The notes below the pieces were generated by a model. That model was not told the DNA's origin. It did no database searches and worked only from the letters and a program-made list of their open reading frames with translations. Both the position numbers and the translations under genes were made by a program. Shown piece by piece: positions 44,973 to 52,353 of a DNA stretch of 56,257 nucleotides (position 1 is the first letter of the stretch; each line of letters opens with the position of its first letter). The stretch spans positions 1 to 56,257 of the forward strand of contig JAYQWA010000016.1 of NCBI GenBank assembly GCA_038148755.1, in the 5' to 3' direction. The DNA comes from UBA5109 sp038148755. Lineage in GTDB: Bacteria; Pseudomonadota; Gammaproteobacteria; Pseudomonadales; Pseudohongiellaceae.

Positions 44973-45554
44973 TTATTTGTAGTAAGCATTTTCCTGGAAA
45001 CTGTGGTCAGTTATATCCCTGACTGCAGATAGCTCTGGCAAATGCTCCATCAACGTTTTTTCTACACCATCTTTCAAAGTCACATCCACCATGCCGCAAC
45101 CCTGGCAACCGCCACCGAACTGTAAAACAGCAATATTATCTTCAGTCAGCTCTTCTAGCGTGACATAACCACCATGGCTTTGCAGGCCGGGGTTAATCTC
45201 GTTATAAAGTATGTAATTAATCTTGTCCTGTAAAGAACTGTCTTCAGAAATTTTCGGCATACGTGAATTTGGCGCCTTTATGGTTAACTGTCCACCCATG
45301 CTGTCTTTGGCAAAATCCACCACTGCCTCTTCCAAATATGGTTTACTTTTGGCTTCAATAAATGTCTTAAAGCCTTCATATTCAAAAGCCTCATCTCCTT
45401 CCTGCTCCTCGCCAGGGCGGCAAAAAGCAATACAGGTCTCTGCTTTTGGTGTGCCACCGTCCAGCACAAAAACACGAATGGCTATACCCTCACAATCTTG
45501 TTTGGATAAAAGCTCATAAAGATATTTCTGTCCTGATTCTGTAATTTCAATCAT
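44973..45554 (-). CDS. nfuA: Fe/S biogenesis protein NfuA
   Basis: 193 residues. The N-terminal degenerate A-type carrier domain (about 1-100) joins a C-terminal NifU-like domain with the cluster-binding CxxC at C150 and C153 (FGGGCQGCGMVDVT). It carries and delivers [4Fe-4S] clusters, which complex I and the siroheme reductase here require. Length matches E. coli NfuA (191). Confidence 0.97.
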   Translation of the reverse strand: MIEITESGQKYLYELLSKQDCEGIAIRVFVLDGGTPKAETCIAFCRPGEEQEGDEAFEYEGFKTFIEAKSKPYLEEAVVDFAKDSMGGQLTIKAPNSRMPKISEDSSLQDKINYILYNEINPGLQSHGGYVTLEELTEDNIAVLQFGGGCQGCGMVDVTLKDGVEKTLMEHLPELSAVRDITDHSFQENAYYK

Positions 45555-45591
45555 ATATGCACCATGCTGTGCTGGTTAAAGTTTTATAACA

Positions 45592-45622
45592 TTGAAAATA
45601 ATTTATTTGCTTGGGTTATAAT
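45592..45622 (+). promoter_or_regulatory. Candidate promoter of the DUF2970 gene
   Basis: TTGAAA (45592-45597) and TATAAT (45617-45622), 19 bases apart, slightly long. The start would give a leader of about 65 bases to the GTG at 45696. Confidence 0.4.
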
Positions 45623-45695
45623 AGCACCCTTGACACCAACCCAATGTCCATTCTGCAAAAAATCTATTAGAGATACTATATAAGGCTGAATTACT

Positions 45696-45947
45696 GTGGA
45701 TCAAGCCCCCAAAGACAACAAAGCTTCCGAGCTGAAAAACAACGAAACGAAACAGCAAGATGATATTCCGTTCTGGCGTGTTATGTTGAGTGTCATCCAG
45801 GCTAGTATCGGTGTGCAGAACTCAAAGAACAAAGAACGCGATTTCACTCAAGGTAAACTCTTGCCCTTTATCATTGCGGCCTTGTTGTTCACCGGCTGTT
45901 TTATACTGGCAGTAATGCTGGCTGTTAATCTCGCACTCGGCGCCTAA
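45696..45947 (+). CDS. DUF2970 family small membrane protein
   Basis: 83 residues from GTG 45696. A polar, Lys/Asn-rich N-terminus is followed by FWRVMLSVIQASIGVQNSKNKERDF, the pattern of DUF2970, and one C-terminal transmembrane helix (about 55-78). Function unknown. It converges on the 42-residue protein at 45990; DUF2970 genes often sit beside sulfur or respiratory genes, which says little. Confidence 0.85.
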   Translation: MDQAPKDNKASELKNNETKQQDDIPFWRVMLSVIQASIGVQNSKNKERDFTQGKLLPFIIAALLFTGCFILAVMLAVNLALGA

Positions 45948-45989
45948 GCGCTGTTGTCCGGGTTAGTTCCAGTTAATCTCAGGATCAGA

Positions 45990-46118
45990 CTAGCTATTTG
46001 CCAGATAAATCATGGCGCCTACCGCTATCGCGATAAGGCAGAAAATAGCGATGGCATCCGCCTTGCTGTCGGCATCGTTAAACTCAGGCGCTGAAGAATT
46101 GTTTTCGGTATCAGTCAT
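45990..46118 (-). CDS. Small single-pass membrane protein (42 residues)
   Basis: Too short for usual ORF cutoffs. ATG 46118 to TAG 45990 encodes MTDTENNSSAPEFNDADSKA, then a continuous hydrophobic helix (AIAIFCLIAIAVGAMIYLA) and NS. The acidic soluble head and single helix look like a real small membrane protein. No strong ribosome-binding site is visible. It lies between convergent DUF2970 and divergent cysI; 42 bases separate its stop from the DUF2970 stop. Not recognised with confidence. Confidence 0.6.
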   Translation of the reverse strand: MTDTENNSSAPEFNDADSKADAIAIFCLIAIAVGAMIYLANS

Positions 46119-46243
46119 GATAGGTATCGTCTTAAACGGAAAAAGCCAATTATCCTGATCCAACACATAAAACTCAAGCCCGGATGGCGCTTAAAGTGCT
46201 GATTGTGTATCATCTCGCCTCCAATTTTTAGATTTTTTTTATT

Positions 46244-47902
46244 ATGTACGTATACGATAACTACGATCACCAAATGCTGGCAGAACGCATTACCCAGTTT
46301 CGTGATCAGACCAAGCGCTATCTGGCAGGAAAGTTAAGCGATGAGCAGTTCTTACCTTTACGCTTACAGAACGGACTTTATATTCAACGTTTAGCCCCTA
46401 TGCTGCGAGTGGCAGTTCCTTATGGCTTACTCTCTTCTACCCAGTTAAGAAAGTTAGCGTCAATAGCCAGAGACTATGACAAAGGATACGCCCACCTTTC
46501 AACCCGCCAGAATATACAATATAACTGGCCAAAATTAGAGCAAGTGCCTGATCTGCTAGCCGAGTTGGCTGAAGTCAGCATGCATGCAATTCAGACCAGC
46601 GGTAACTGCATTCGCAATACAACCACAGACCAGTTTGCCGGTTCCACACCTTATGAAATCGAAGACAGTCGCCCCTGGTGTGAAATTATTCGGCAATGGT
46701 CTACTTTTCATCCTGAGTTTGCCTATCTGCCACGCAAATTCAAAATTGCAGTCTGTGGCACAGAAGTCGATCAGGCGGCAACTCAAGTGCATGACATCGG
46801 TCTCTATCTGTTAAAGAACGATAAGGGTGAAGTCGGCTTCAAGGTATTGGTTGGCGGCGGTTTAGGTAGAACCCCAGTTATTGGCCAGGTAATCCGTGAA
46901 TTTTTACCCTGGCAACATCTCCTAACCTATCTTGATGCAATCATGCGTATCTATAACATGGAAGGACGCCGGGATAACAAATATAAAGCCCGTATAAAAA
47001 TTCTGGTTAAAGAATTAGGTGTTGATGCTTTTCGCGAAAAAGTGGAAGCACAATGGCAATTCAGCAAGAACAATCAGGCCACTTTAACGGAAACAGAACT
47101 CGCACGTTGCAAAAGCTTCTTCAGCAGCCCCGACTTTGAAGAATTATCTGACAAAGATGATGCCATAGAGGCAGCCCTGCAAAAAGACTTGCTGTTTAAG
47201 CACTGGGTTGATCGTAACGTTGCTGAACATAAACAGAGTGGCTACTGCATCGTGACTTTGTGCTTGAAGGACACTGGCGCTGCACCAGGTGATATCACTG
47301 ACCGGCAAATGGAATTTGTCGCCGACTTGGCCGAACGTTATAGCTTCTCTGAACTACGCATCACGCATGAACAGAATTTAACCCTGGCTGATGTGCGTAT
47401 CAAAGACCTGTACGAAATATATACGGCTTGTAAAACCGAAAGTCTGGCCACTCCATACCTAGGTCTGCTCAATGATATTGTCTGCTGTCCCGGCGGTGAT
47501 TATTGCTCGTTAGCAAATGCCAAATCCATTCCAATTGCTGAAGCCATACAACGACGCTTCGATGACTTTGACCGTCTAAACGAGATAGGCGATATAACGC
47601 TGAACATTTCTGGCTGTATGAATGCCTGCGGTCATCACCATGTTGGCAATATTGGGATTTTAGGGGTTGATAAAAAAGGTGAAGAGTTTTACCAGATTGC
47701 CCTTGGCGGAAATGCCGGTCGCGAAGCCGAAATAGCAAAAATTTTAGGCCCTTCTTTTGCCCAGGAAGAAATTCCTGATGTAATAGAAAAAATTATTCAG
47801 ATTTATCTGGATGAACGGCATGATAATGAAAAATTTATCGACACCTACCATCGTCTTGGAATGGAACCTTTCAAGGAGAGAGTATATGCCAAAGCTGATT
47901 AA
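46244..47902 (+). CDS. cysI: Siroheme sulfite/nitrite reductase (CysI-type)
   Basis: 552 residues with two nitrite/sulfite reductase ferredoxin-like halves and the coupled siroheme-[4Fe-4S] site: C415 and C421 (CCPGGDYC), C458 and C462 (GCMNAC). Siroheme-region residues in HLSTRQNIQYNW and SGNCIRNTTTD. The companion DUF934 gene and the N-terminus MYVYDNYDHQ are the Pseudomonas CysI arrangement, so assimilatory sulfite reduction is favoured; nitrite is the alternative. The ATG at 46244 has no Shine-Dalgarno sequence; it is preceded by eight T (46233-46240) and ATT. Confidence 0.93.
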   Translation: MYVYDNYDHQMLAERITQFRDQTKRYLAGKLSDEQFLPLRLQNGLYIQRLAPMLRVAVPYGLLSSTQLRKLASIARDYDKGYAHLSTRQNIQYNWPKLEQVPDLLAELAEVSMHAIQTSGNCIRNTTTDQFAGSTPYEIEDSRPWCEIIRQWSTFHPEFAYLPRKFKIAVCGTEVDQAATQVHDIGLYLLKNDKGEVGFKVLVGGGLGRTPVIGQVIREFLPWQHLLTYLDAIMRIYNMEGRRDNKYKARIKILVKELGVDAFREKVEAQWQFSKNNQATLTETELARCKSFFSSPDFEELSDKDDAIEAALQKDLLFKHWVDRNVAEHKQSGYCIVTLCLKDTGAAPGDITDRQMEFVADLAERYSFSELRITHEQNLTLADVRIKDLYEIYTACKTESLATPYLGLLNDIVCCPGGDYCSLANAKSIPIAEAIQRRFDDFDRLNEIGDITLNISGCMNACGHHHVGNIGILGVDKKGEEFYQIALGGNAGREAEIAKILGPSFAQEEIPDVIEKIIQIYLDERHDNEKFIDTYHRLGMEPFKERVYAKAD

Positions 47903-48386
47903 AGACGGACTGCTTGTTGAAGATAACTGGCATCTGATTGGAAAAGAAGAAGAGCTGATAAAGTTAAAACCTCTTGATGGCAGGCAGCTCATCGTACCTC
48001 TGAAACTATGGTTGGAAAATAAAGATTTACTGAGCCAGTATAAGCATAATATTGGCATCTGGTTTGACAGTGATGAGAAACCGAATTTATTGGATGAGGA
48101 CCCCAACAGCTTCCCTATTATCGGCCTGAATTTTCCGGCCTTTAAAGATGGAAGATCCTACTCTCACGCAGCAATTCTGCGTCAACAACTAAAATTTACA
48201 GGTGATTTGAGAGCGATTGGTGATGTTCAGAGGGACCAGCTTTCTTACATGTTGAGCTGTGGTTTCAGCAGCTTTGCTCTTCCCGATGAAGCCGATGAAG
48301 AATTAATGCTCAGCGGTTTTCATGATTTCTCAGAAAATTACCAAAGTTCTGTCATTAAGCCTGTGCCTCTTTTTCGCAGACGCTGA
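47886..48386 (+). CDS. DUF934 family protein
   Basis: 166 residues from ATG 47886, 17 bases inside the cysI end, with AAGGAGAG upstream. Family stretches: VEDNWHLIG, VPLKLWLENKDLL and FPIIGLNFPAFKDGRSYSHA, GDLRAIGDVQRDQL. DUF934 proteins accompany CysI in many proteobacteria and are thought to help sulfite reduction; the mechanism is not known. The stop codon lies inside the first unit of a tandem repeat. Confidence 0.92.
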   Translation: MPKLIKDGLLVEDNWHLIGKEEELIKLKPLDGRQLIVPLKLWLENKDLLSQYKHNIGIWFDSDEKPNLLDEDPNSFPIIGLNFPAFKDGRSYSHAAILRQQLKFTGDLRAIGDVQRDQLSYMLSCGFSSFALPDEADEELMLSGFHDFSENYQSSVIKPVPLFRRR

Positions 48387-48465
48387 AGGCTCTTTGCAGA
48401 CACTGAAGGCTCTTTCGTAGACGCTGAAGGCTCTTTGCAGGCGCTGAAGGCTCTATGCGGACGCC
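48375..48465. repeat. Tandem repeat, 20-21 bp period, about 4.4 copies
   Basis: Units begin at 48375, 48396, 48416 and 48437, alternating 21 and 20 bases, each carrying GCTGAAGGCTC or one mismatch of it; a partial fifth starts at 48457. Unit 1 holds the DUF934 TGA stop; the rest fills the gap to the convergent sohB stop. Copy-number change would not alter the protein. No CRISPR spacers. Confidence 0.9.
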
Positions 48466-48493
48466 AGTCACTAGCATCCGCAGACAGACTTGA

Positions 48494-49531
48494 CTACAAA
48501 TCTCGTGGAGATTTATGTAACCACTTCAGCAGGCTATTATCCAACGCACTTTCCATAGCGTGGCTAATACGATCAGCAAGTTTTGGTTTTTTCTCATAAG
48601 CAACCAGATAAACATCTGCCTCTTTACAGGCATCAACTATGTATTCATCACTGGTTTTAATTTCATCAACCAGCTTTTGTTGAAGTGCTTTTTTGCCAAG
48701 CCAGACTTCACCGGTTGCGACCCTGTCAATTTCCAGTATAGGACGATTTTCTTTAACAAAACTTTTAAAAATATCGTGAGTTTCCTGAATTTCTTCAGTC
48801 ACCTTCTCTCGTCCTTTATCTGTATTTTCTCCAAAAATCGTCAGTGTCCGCTTATATTCCCCGGCTGTTATCATTTCAAAATCAACATTTTTTTCTTTTA
48901 ACAGGCGGTTAAAGTTAGGTAACTGCATAAGCACCCCAATTGAACCTATATAGGCAAATGGGGCAGCTAGAATTTTGGTGCCCAAACAGGCCATCATATA
49001 CCCTCCACTGGCAGCAACTTTATCGACACAAATCGTCAAAGGAATATTTAAATTTCTTATCCGAGCCAATTGTGAAGCTGCCAGACCATAAGCGTGCACC
49101 ATACCACCGGGGCTTTCCAGACGAAGGATAACTTCATCCTGTGTGGGACGTATGATGCTTAAAACTGCCGTGATTACTTCACGCATACTGTCAACTTGTG
49201 AAGCCTTGGGATCACCGTTGAAATCAAAAACATAGTAACGTTTCTTTTCACTATCTTTTTTGTCTTTATTCTTTTCTTTCTGCGCAAGTTTCTTTGATTT
49301 CTTAATATCTTTTTTGGCTTTTTTCAGTGTTTTTTCGTCTTCAACCACGCTTTTTATTTCATGCAGCATCTCATCAATTTCTTTATTCAGATGCCTGACT
49401 GAAATCGTTCCTTTTTGTTCCTTTTTAGTTTTTGCAGCACTACCGATTGCCGCCACAATGACAAACACTATTGCTACGGCAAAGGTTAAAGTTTTGGCTA
49501 GAAACATGCCATATTCTGTAAGAAATTCCAC
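48494..49531 (-). CDS. sohB: Inner-membrane S49 peptidase SohB
   Basis: 345 residues from GTG 49531. N-terminal membrane helix (about 12-32), a long Lys/Glu-rich coiled stretch (34-97), then the S49 serine peptidase domain: nucleophile S175 in KVAASGGYMMA and Lys K227 in AGEYKRTLT (SppA/SohB Ser-Lys dyad). The Lys-rich linker is typical of SohB. Likely periplasmic quality control of membrane proteins or cleaved signal peptides. The GTG has GGGG upstream. Confidence 0.93.
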   Translation of the reverse strand: MEFLTEYGMFLAKTLTFAVAIVFVIVAAIGSAAKTKKEQKGTISVRHLNKEIDEMLHEIKSVVEDEKTLKKAKKDIKKSKKLAQKEKNKDKKDSEKKRYYVFDFNGDPKASQVDSMREVITAVLSIIRPTQDEVILRLESPGGMVHAYGLAASQLARIRNLNIPLTICVDKVAASGGYMMACLGTKILAAPFAYIGSIGVLMQLPNFNRLLKEKNVDFEMITAGEYKRTLTIFGENTDKGREKVTEEIQETHDIFKSFVKENRPILEIDRVATGEVWLGKKALQQKLVDEIKTSDEYIVDACKEADVYLVAYEKKPKLADRISHAMESALDNSLLKWLHKSPRDL

Positions 49532-49582
49532 AAATTACCCCAGTTTAATCGCTTAGATAAATATTATTGAAAAATAGCAACA

Positions 49583-50296
49583 TCAACTTTCATCAGACAT
49601 CTGCCATAAGTTGGTTCCCGATTCATTTTGAATGCTTTCCAGTCTCGATTGATGCGCAGCCTCTTCTTCTGCCGTGGCCCTTAGCACTTTAAGGGACACT
49701 TTATTTCGATCAAGCCTTTTAATTTTTTCCGTCGTTGAACCATCTGCAAGGCTATCATGCCCCAGAGCAAAGCTTGATTGCCCCCCGGTCATTATCAAAT
49801 AGACATCAGCAAGAATTTCAGCATCCAGCAAAGCCCCATGTAGCTCTCGCTGTGTGTTATCAACAAAGTATCGTTTACATAGTGCATCCAGATTATTCTT
49901 TTGTCCCGGATGTTTTTTACGAGCCATGGCAAGTGTGTCCAGAATATTGCAGTACTCTTCCATGGTTTTATAGCCACGATTTAAATCAGATAATTCAGAA
50001 TCAAGAAAGCCAACATCGAAGGGTGCATTATGAATAATCAATTCAGCATCTTTGACAAAGTCAATGAAGGTATCTGCAATATCAGAGAACAAAGGCTTGT
50101 CTGCTAGAAACTCATTTGTAATGCCATGCACTTCCAATGCACCTGCATCAATTTCGCGTTGCGGATTAATATAAATATGTAAATTATTTCCAGTCAGGCG
50201 TCGGTTAATCAATTCGACACAGCCAATTTCAATAATGCGATGACCCTGGCTTGGCTCCAGTCCTGTAGTTTCAGTATCAAGTACAATTTGTCTCAA
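49583..50296 (-). CDS. dnaQ: DNA polymerase III epsilon subunit
   Basis: 237-residue 3'-5' proofreading exonuclease of the replicative polymerase. DEDDh motifs: D7/E9 (LDTETTGL), HNAPFDVGFLD (Asp near 92) and HGALLDAEI (His-Asp). Starts with TTG at 50296 overlapping the rnhA stop (TTGA); the family start RQIVLDTETTG follows directly, so this rare start is likely real. The C-terminal part should bind the polymerase alpha subunit. Confidence 0.95.
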   Translation of the reverse strand: MRQIVLDTETTGLEPSQGHRIIEIGCVELINRRLTGNNLHIYINPQREIDAGALEVHGITNEFLADKPLFSDIADTFIDFVKDAELIIHNAPFDVGFLDSELSDLNRGYKTMEEYCNILDTLAMARKKHPGQKNNLDALCKRYFVDNTQRELHGALLDAEILADVYLIMTGGQSSFALGHDSLADGSTTEKIKRLDRNKVSLKVLRATAEEEAAHQSRLESIQNESGTNLWQMSDES

Positions 50297-50727
50297 AGTT
50301 CGTCTATTCCTTTGTTTGCCAACTGGTCTGCGATGTCGTTACCCCTGTCACCACTATGTCCTTTTACCCAATGCCAGTTGATTTCATAATTCGATACTAA
50401 TGTATCCAGCATTTGCCAGAGGTCAACATTCTGCACAGGCTTTTTATTTGCTGTTAACCAGTTTCTTTTTTTCCAGTTTGGCAGCCATTCAGTAATGCCC
50501 TGCAAAACATATTTTGAATCCGTATAAAGTTCAACATGACATTTCAATTTCAACGCTTGCAGGGCCTTTATGACTGCAGTCAGTTCCATCCTGTTATTCG
50601 TTGTCGGATCTTCCCCGCCATATAAAGTACGCTGATTGTCACCATATTCAAGCAATACACCCCATCCTCCAGGCCCCGGATTGCCACGACAGGCGCCATC
50701 CGTGTAAATAGTAACTACTTTGCTCAT
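50293..50727 (-). CDS. rnhA: Ribonuclease HI
   Basis: 144 residues removing RNA from RNA-DNA hybrids. Catalytic D10 (YTDGACRGNPGPGGWG), E48 (NRMELTAV), D70 (YTDSKYV) and the H124/D131 region (GHSGDRGNDIADQ) are all present. Classic size (E. coli 155). Its stop overlaps the dnaQ start; the rnhA-dnaQ pair is conserved though divergent in E. coli. Confidence 0.97.
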   Translation of the reverse strand: MSKVVTIYTDGACRGNPGPGGWGVLLEYGDNQRTLYGGEDPTTNNRMELTAVIKALQALKLKCHVELYTDSKYVLQGITEWLPNWKKRNWLTANKKPVQNVDLWQMLDTLVSNYEINWHWVKGHSGDRGNDIADQLANKGIDEL

Positions 50728-50748
50728 CAGTTCAATTACTCTTGCATG

Positions 50749-51540
50749 TCATGAGGCAGTTTCAGTGCAATTTTTTTTATGCGGCTGAGTTGGCGCAATG
50801 CTGGCATTATCTCCCAGAGCCAAGCCTTTCGTTTTACTGGGTATTGCCTTCCATGGTTCACGTATTGGCGTCATCGCCAGAGCCTGTTTTTTTGCAGAGA
50901 TGACATAGATGCCGCCTGTTGGCCAGTTCAAACGTTGAGCAAGCTTTCCTAACAGCGAAGAATAGCGAATCAATCCCGGACTGTTTACAGGTAAAGAGTA
51001 TAGACCATAGTGTATTTGCTCCACTTTGAAGTCCAGCAGATTCAACCAGTCACTCAACCGAAGGCTGGAAAGCAAACTTGATTTCCATGGGCTTTTCCCA
51101 GCCTTCCTGCCAAACCTGTGACGTACTCCCCAGGTGCTGAAGGGGTTAAAGCCTATTATCAGCAGGTATCCCCCCGCTATTAACACGCGGTCGGCCTCGC
51201 GTAACAGCTGGTGAGGGTCTGAAGAATAATCCAAGACATGATGTAAAACGACCATATCTACTGCTTCTGCTGCCAGTGGAATTGCTTCAGCCTGTGCAAC
51301 CAGACTGCCATTTTTGACTTTTGTAGAAGGTGTCAGACAAAATTTGTGTCCAATCGGGCTATCTTCATAGACGGCAACGTCTGCACAGCTTAACTGTAAC
51401 AAGTGATAACCAAAACGGCGATTAATCATTTGCTCGAGCAAAGAGATCTCAATATCCAGCAAGTTCTTGCCCAAAGGTGTTTCCAACCATTGAGTCATAT
51501 CGGTAAAATTACGCTCGATATTGTATTTTTCGTTACTCAT
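50749..51540 (-). CDS. Class I SAM-dependent methyltransferase (YafS-like)
   Basis: 263 residues from ATG 51540; a TTG at 51564 gives an unlikely extra stretch and ATG 51498 is a shorter option. Motifs: post-I acidic AVDMVVLHHVLDYSSDPHQL (about 89-108) and a helix-rich SAM domain. In E. coli yafS occupies the same place between gloB and rnhA; substrate unknown. A possible AGGG lies about 12 bases upstream of the chosen start. Confidence 0.87.
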   Translation of the reverse strand: MSNEKYNIERNFTDMTQWLETPLGKNLLDIEISLLEQMINRRFGYHLLQLSCADVAVYEDSPIGHKFCLTPSTKVKNGSLVAQAEAIPLAAEAVDMVVLHHVLDYSSDPHQLLREADRVLIAGGYLLIIGFNPFSTWGVRHRFGRKAGKSPWKSSLLSSLRLSDWLNLLDFKVEQIHYGLYSLPVNSPGLIRYSSLLGKLAQRLNWPTGGIYVISAKKQALAMTPIREPWKAIPSKTKGLALGDNASIAPTQPHKKNCTETAS

Positions 51541-51588
51541 GCAAGCATGATACCCTATTAGCAAATCAGCCTAAATAAATTACTTCTC

Positions 51589-52353
51589 ATGTTGAAAATA
51601 CACCCGATCAAAGCATTTTCTGATAACTATCTTTGGATGTTTAAACAAGCAGATTCAGACAAGGCATGTGTTGTTGACCCTGGCGACGCAGCTCCAGTAT
51701 TAGCCAGGTTGGAACAAGATGCTTTGCATCTCAGCGCAATTTTATTAACTCACCATCACCCTGATCATATTGGCGGTGTCAGTGAATTACTTCGTCATTT
51801 TGATGTGCCTGTCTATGGACCGGAATCTGCTGCCATTCCGGCAGTAACTCATACTTTGCATGAAGGAGATAGCTTCGTCGCTGCTGACACTGGTTTTAAA
51901 GTTTTGGAAATACCTGGGCACACCATGGATCATATTGCTTATTATGCAGAACCTGAATCTGGTGCACCTGTGCTTTTTTGTGGTGATACTTTATTTGCAG
52001 GAGGCTGCGGACGTGTTTTTGAAGGAACGCCTGAGATGATGTATCACTCCTTGCAAAAACTGGCAGCCTTAAAACCCGAAACTCAGGTTTTTTGCGCGCA
52101 TGAATATACACTAAGTAATCTTGCCTTTGCTGAGGCTGTTACACCTGACGATGAAGTGTTACAGGCCCGTGTAAAAAGTGAAAAAGAAAAACGTGAAAAA
52201 GATATTCCTACCGTTCCTAGCAGTATTGAAGTAGAACTTTTAACGAATCCTTTTTTGAAATGCTCTGATCAAACCGTGCTTGCTAAGTTTCCTGGACAAG
52301 AACAACCCGCTCAGGTTTTTGCTGCTTTAAGAGAATGGAAAGATAGGTTTTAG
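51589..52353 (+). CDS. gloB: Hydroxyacylglutathione hydrolase (glyoxalase II)
   Basis: 254-residue MBL enzyme converting S-lactoylglutathione to lactate and glutathione, detoxifying methylglyoxal. Metal ligands in LTHHHPDHIGG (about 55-65), PGHTMDHIAY, FCGDTLFAGGCGRVFEG and CAHEYTLSN; C-terminal substrate residues in REWKDRF. It is divergent from the methyltransferase with 48 bases between, and its TAG overlaps the converging transporter gene stop by 2-3 bases, leaving no room for a terminator between them. Confidence 0.97.
   Translation: MLKIHPIKAFSDNYLWMFKQADSDKACVVDPGDAAPVLARLEQDALHLSAILLTHHHPDHIGGVSELLRHFDVPVYGPESAAIPAVTHTLHEGDSFVAADTGFKVLEIPGHTMDHIAYYAEPESGAPVLFCGDTLFAGGCGRVFEGTPEMMYHSLQKLAALKPETQVFCAHEYTLSNLAFAEAVTPDDEVLQARVKSEKEKREKDIPTVPSSIEVELLTNPFLKCSDQTVLAKFPGQEQPAQVFAALREWKDRF

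Noticed and set aside
45630..45635. TTGACA as a second promoter for the DUF2970 gene
   Set aside because: No -10 box at acceptable spacing downstream; the nearest TATATA-like stretch is too far.
48375..48465. CRISPR array
   Set aside because: Units are directly adjacent with no unique spacers and no cas genes; it is a simple tandem repeat.
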